A stretch of DNA of 15,847 nucleotides from Bacteroidia bacterium (lineage in GTDB: Bacteria > Bacteroidota > Bacteroidia > Bacteroidales > CAJPTX01). This document shows positions 15,794 through 15,847 of this stretch, in pieces. The notes below the pieces were generated by a model. It was not told the DNA's origin and ran no database searches. It was given only the letters and a program-made list of their open reading frames with translations. Each line of letters begins with the position of its first letter. Within the stretch, counting starts at the first letter, position 1. The DNA is taken from the NCBI GenBank assembly GCA_905373625.1, contig CAJPTS010000021.1, forward strand, positions 1 through 15,847, in the 5' to 3' direction. A program made the position numbers and the translations under genes.

Positions 15794-15847
15794 GGTATCA
15801 TGGCCGAGTGGTTAGGCAGAGGTCTGCAAAACCTCGTACAGCGGTTC
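15794..15847 (+). tRNA. tRNA-Cys (GCA), 3' end cut by window edge
   Basis: Acceptor strand GGTATCA (15794-15800), D-arm GGCC...GGC, and a perfect 5-bp anticodon stem GAGGT/ACCTC (15819-15823 with 15831-15835) around loop CTGCAAA, with anticodon GCA at 15826-15828. The variable loop GTACA and the start of the T-arm (GCGGTTC) follow, then the window stops. About 20 nt, including the acceptor 3' strand, are missing. Confidence 0.93.

Overview
The window comes from a member of the Bacteroidota, most likely a Porphyromonas-like species. Three things point there: a complete porP-porK-porL-porM-porN cluster of the type IX secretion system (T9SS), promoters of the Bacteroidota form (TTTG, about 20 nt, TAnnTTTG) instead of sigma-70 boxes, and starts that mostly lack a Shine-Dalgarno sequence. 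The species assignment is inference. No mobile element, CRISPR array or rRNA was seen.

Layout. Bases 1-1014 (+) are the 3' end of topA (DNA topoisomerase I), cut by the left edge. A 276-nt gap follows with two candidate promoters. Bases 1291-7606 (+) hold the five T9SS core genes, with gaps of only 37-73 nt, ending at a hairpin with U-tracts on both sides at 7626-7659. This serves both the T9SS genes and the convergent block on the minus strand. That block, read from high to low coordinates, is typA/bipA (12970-11168), valS (11110-8495) and birA (8410-7679). From a 250-nt divergent gap, two plus-strand genes depart: an unrecognised 404-residue cytoplasmic protein (13221-14435) and, 25 nt later, an unusual cytoplasmic trypsin-like serine protease with a zinc ribbon and a C-terminal YbjN/secretion-chaperone-like domain (14461-15549). 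A roughly 210-nt non-coding stretch with nested inverted repeats leads to a promoter and a tRNA-Cys gene cut by the right edge.

How the genes work together. PorL and PorM form the inner-membrane, proton-driven motor of T9SS. PorK (lipoprotein) and PorN form the periplasmic ring under the outer membrane, and PorP is the outer-membrane barrel associated with it. The key residues of the motor (PorL Y22, K36, H39, E54; PorM R9) are all present, so the set looks functional. BirA, ValS and TypA are housekeeping functions.

The least explained part is the two-gene module at 13221-15549. The protease has an intact His/Asp/Ser triad but no signal peptide, and its C-terminal domain appears to share a fold with the middle of the upstream protein. 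Its leader has a -7 box and an operator-like set of TAGTG half-sites, and it shares sequence with the porP leader.
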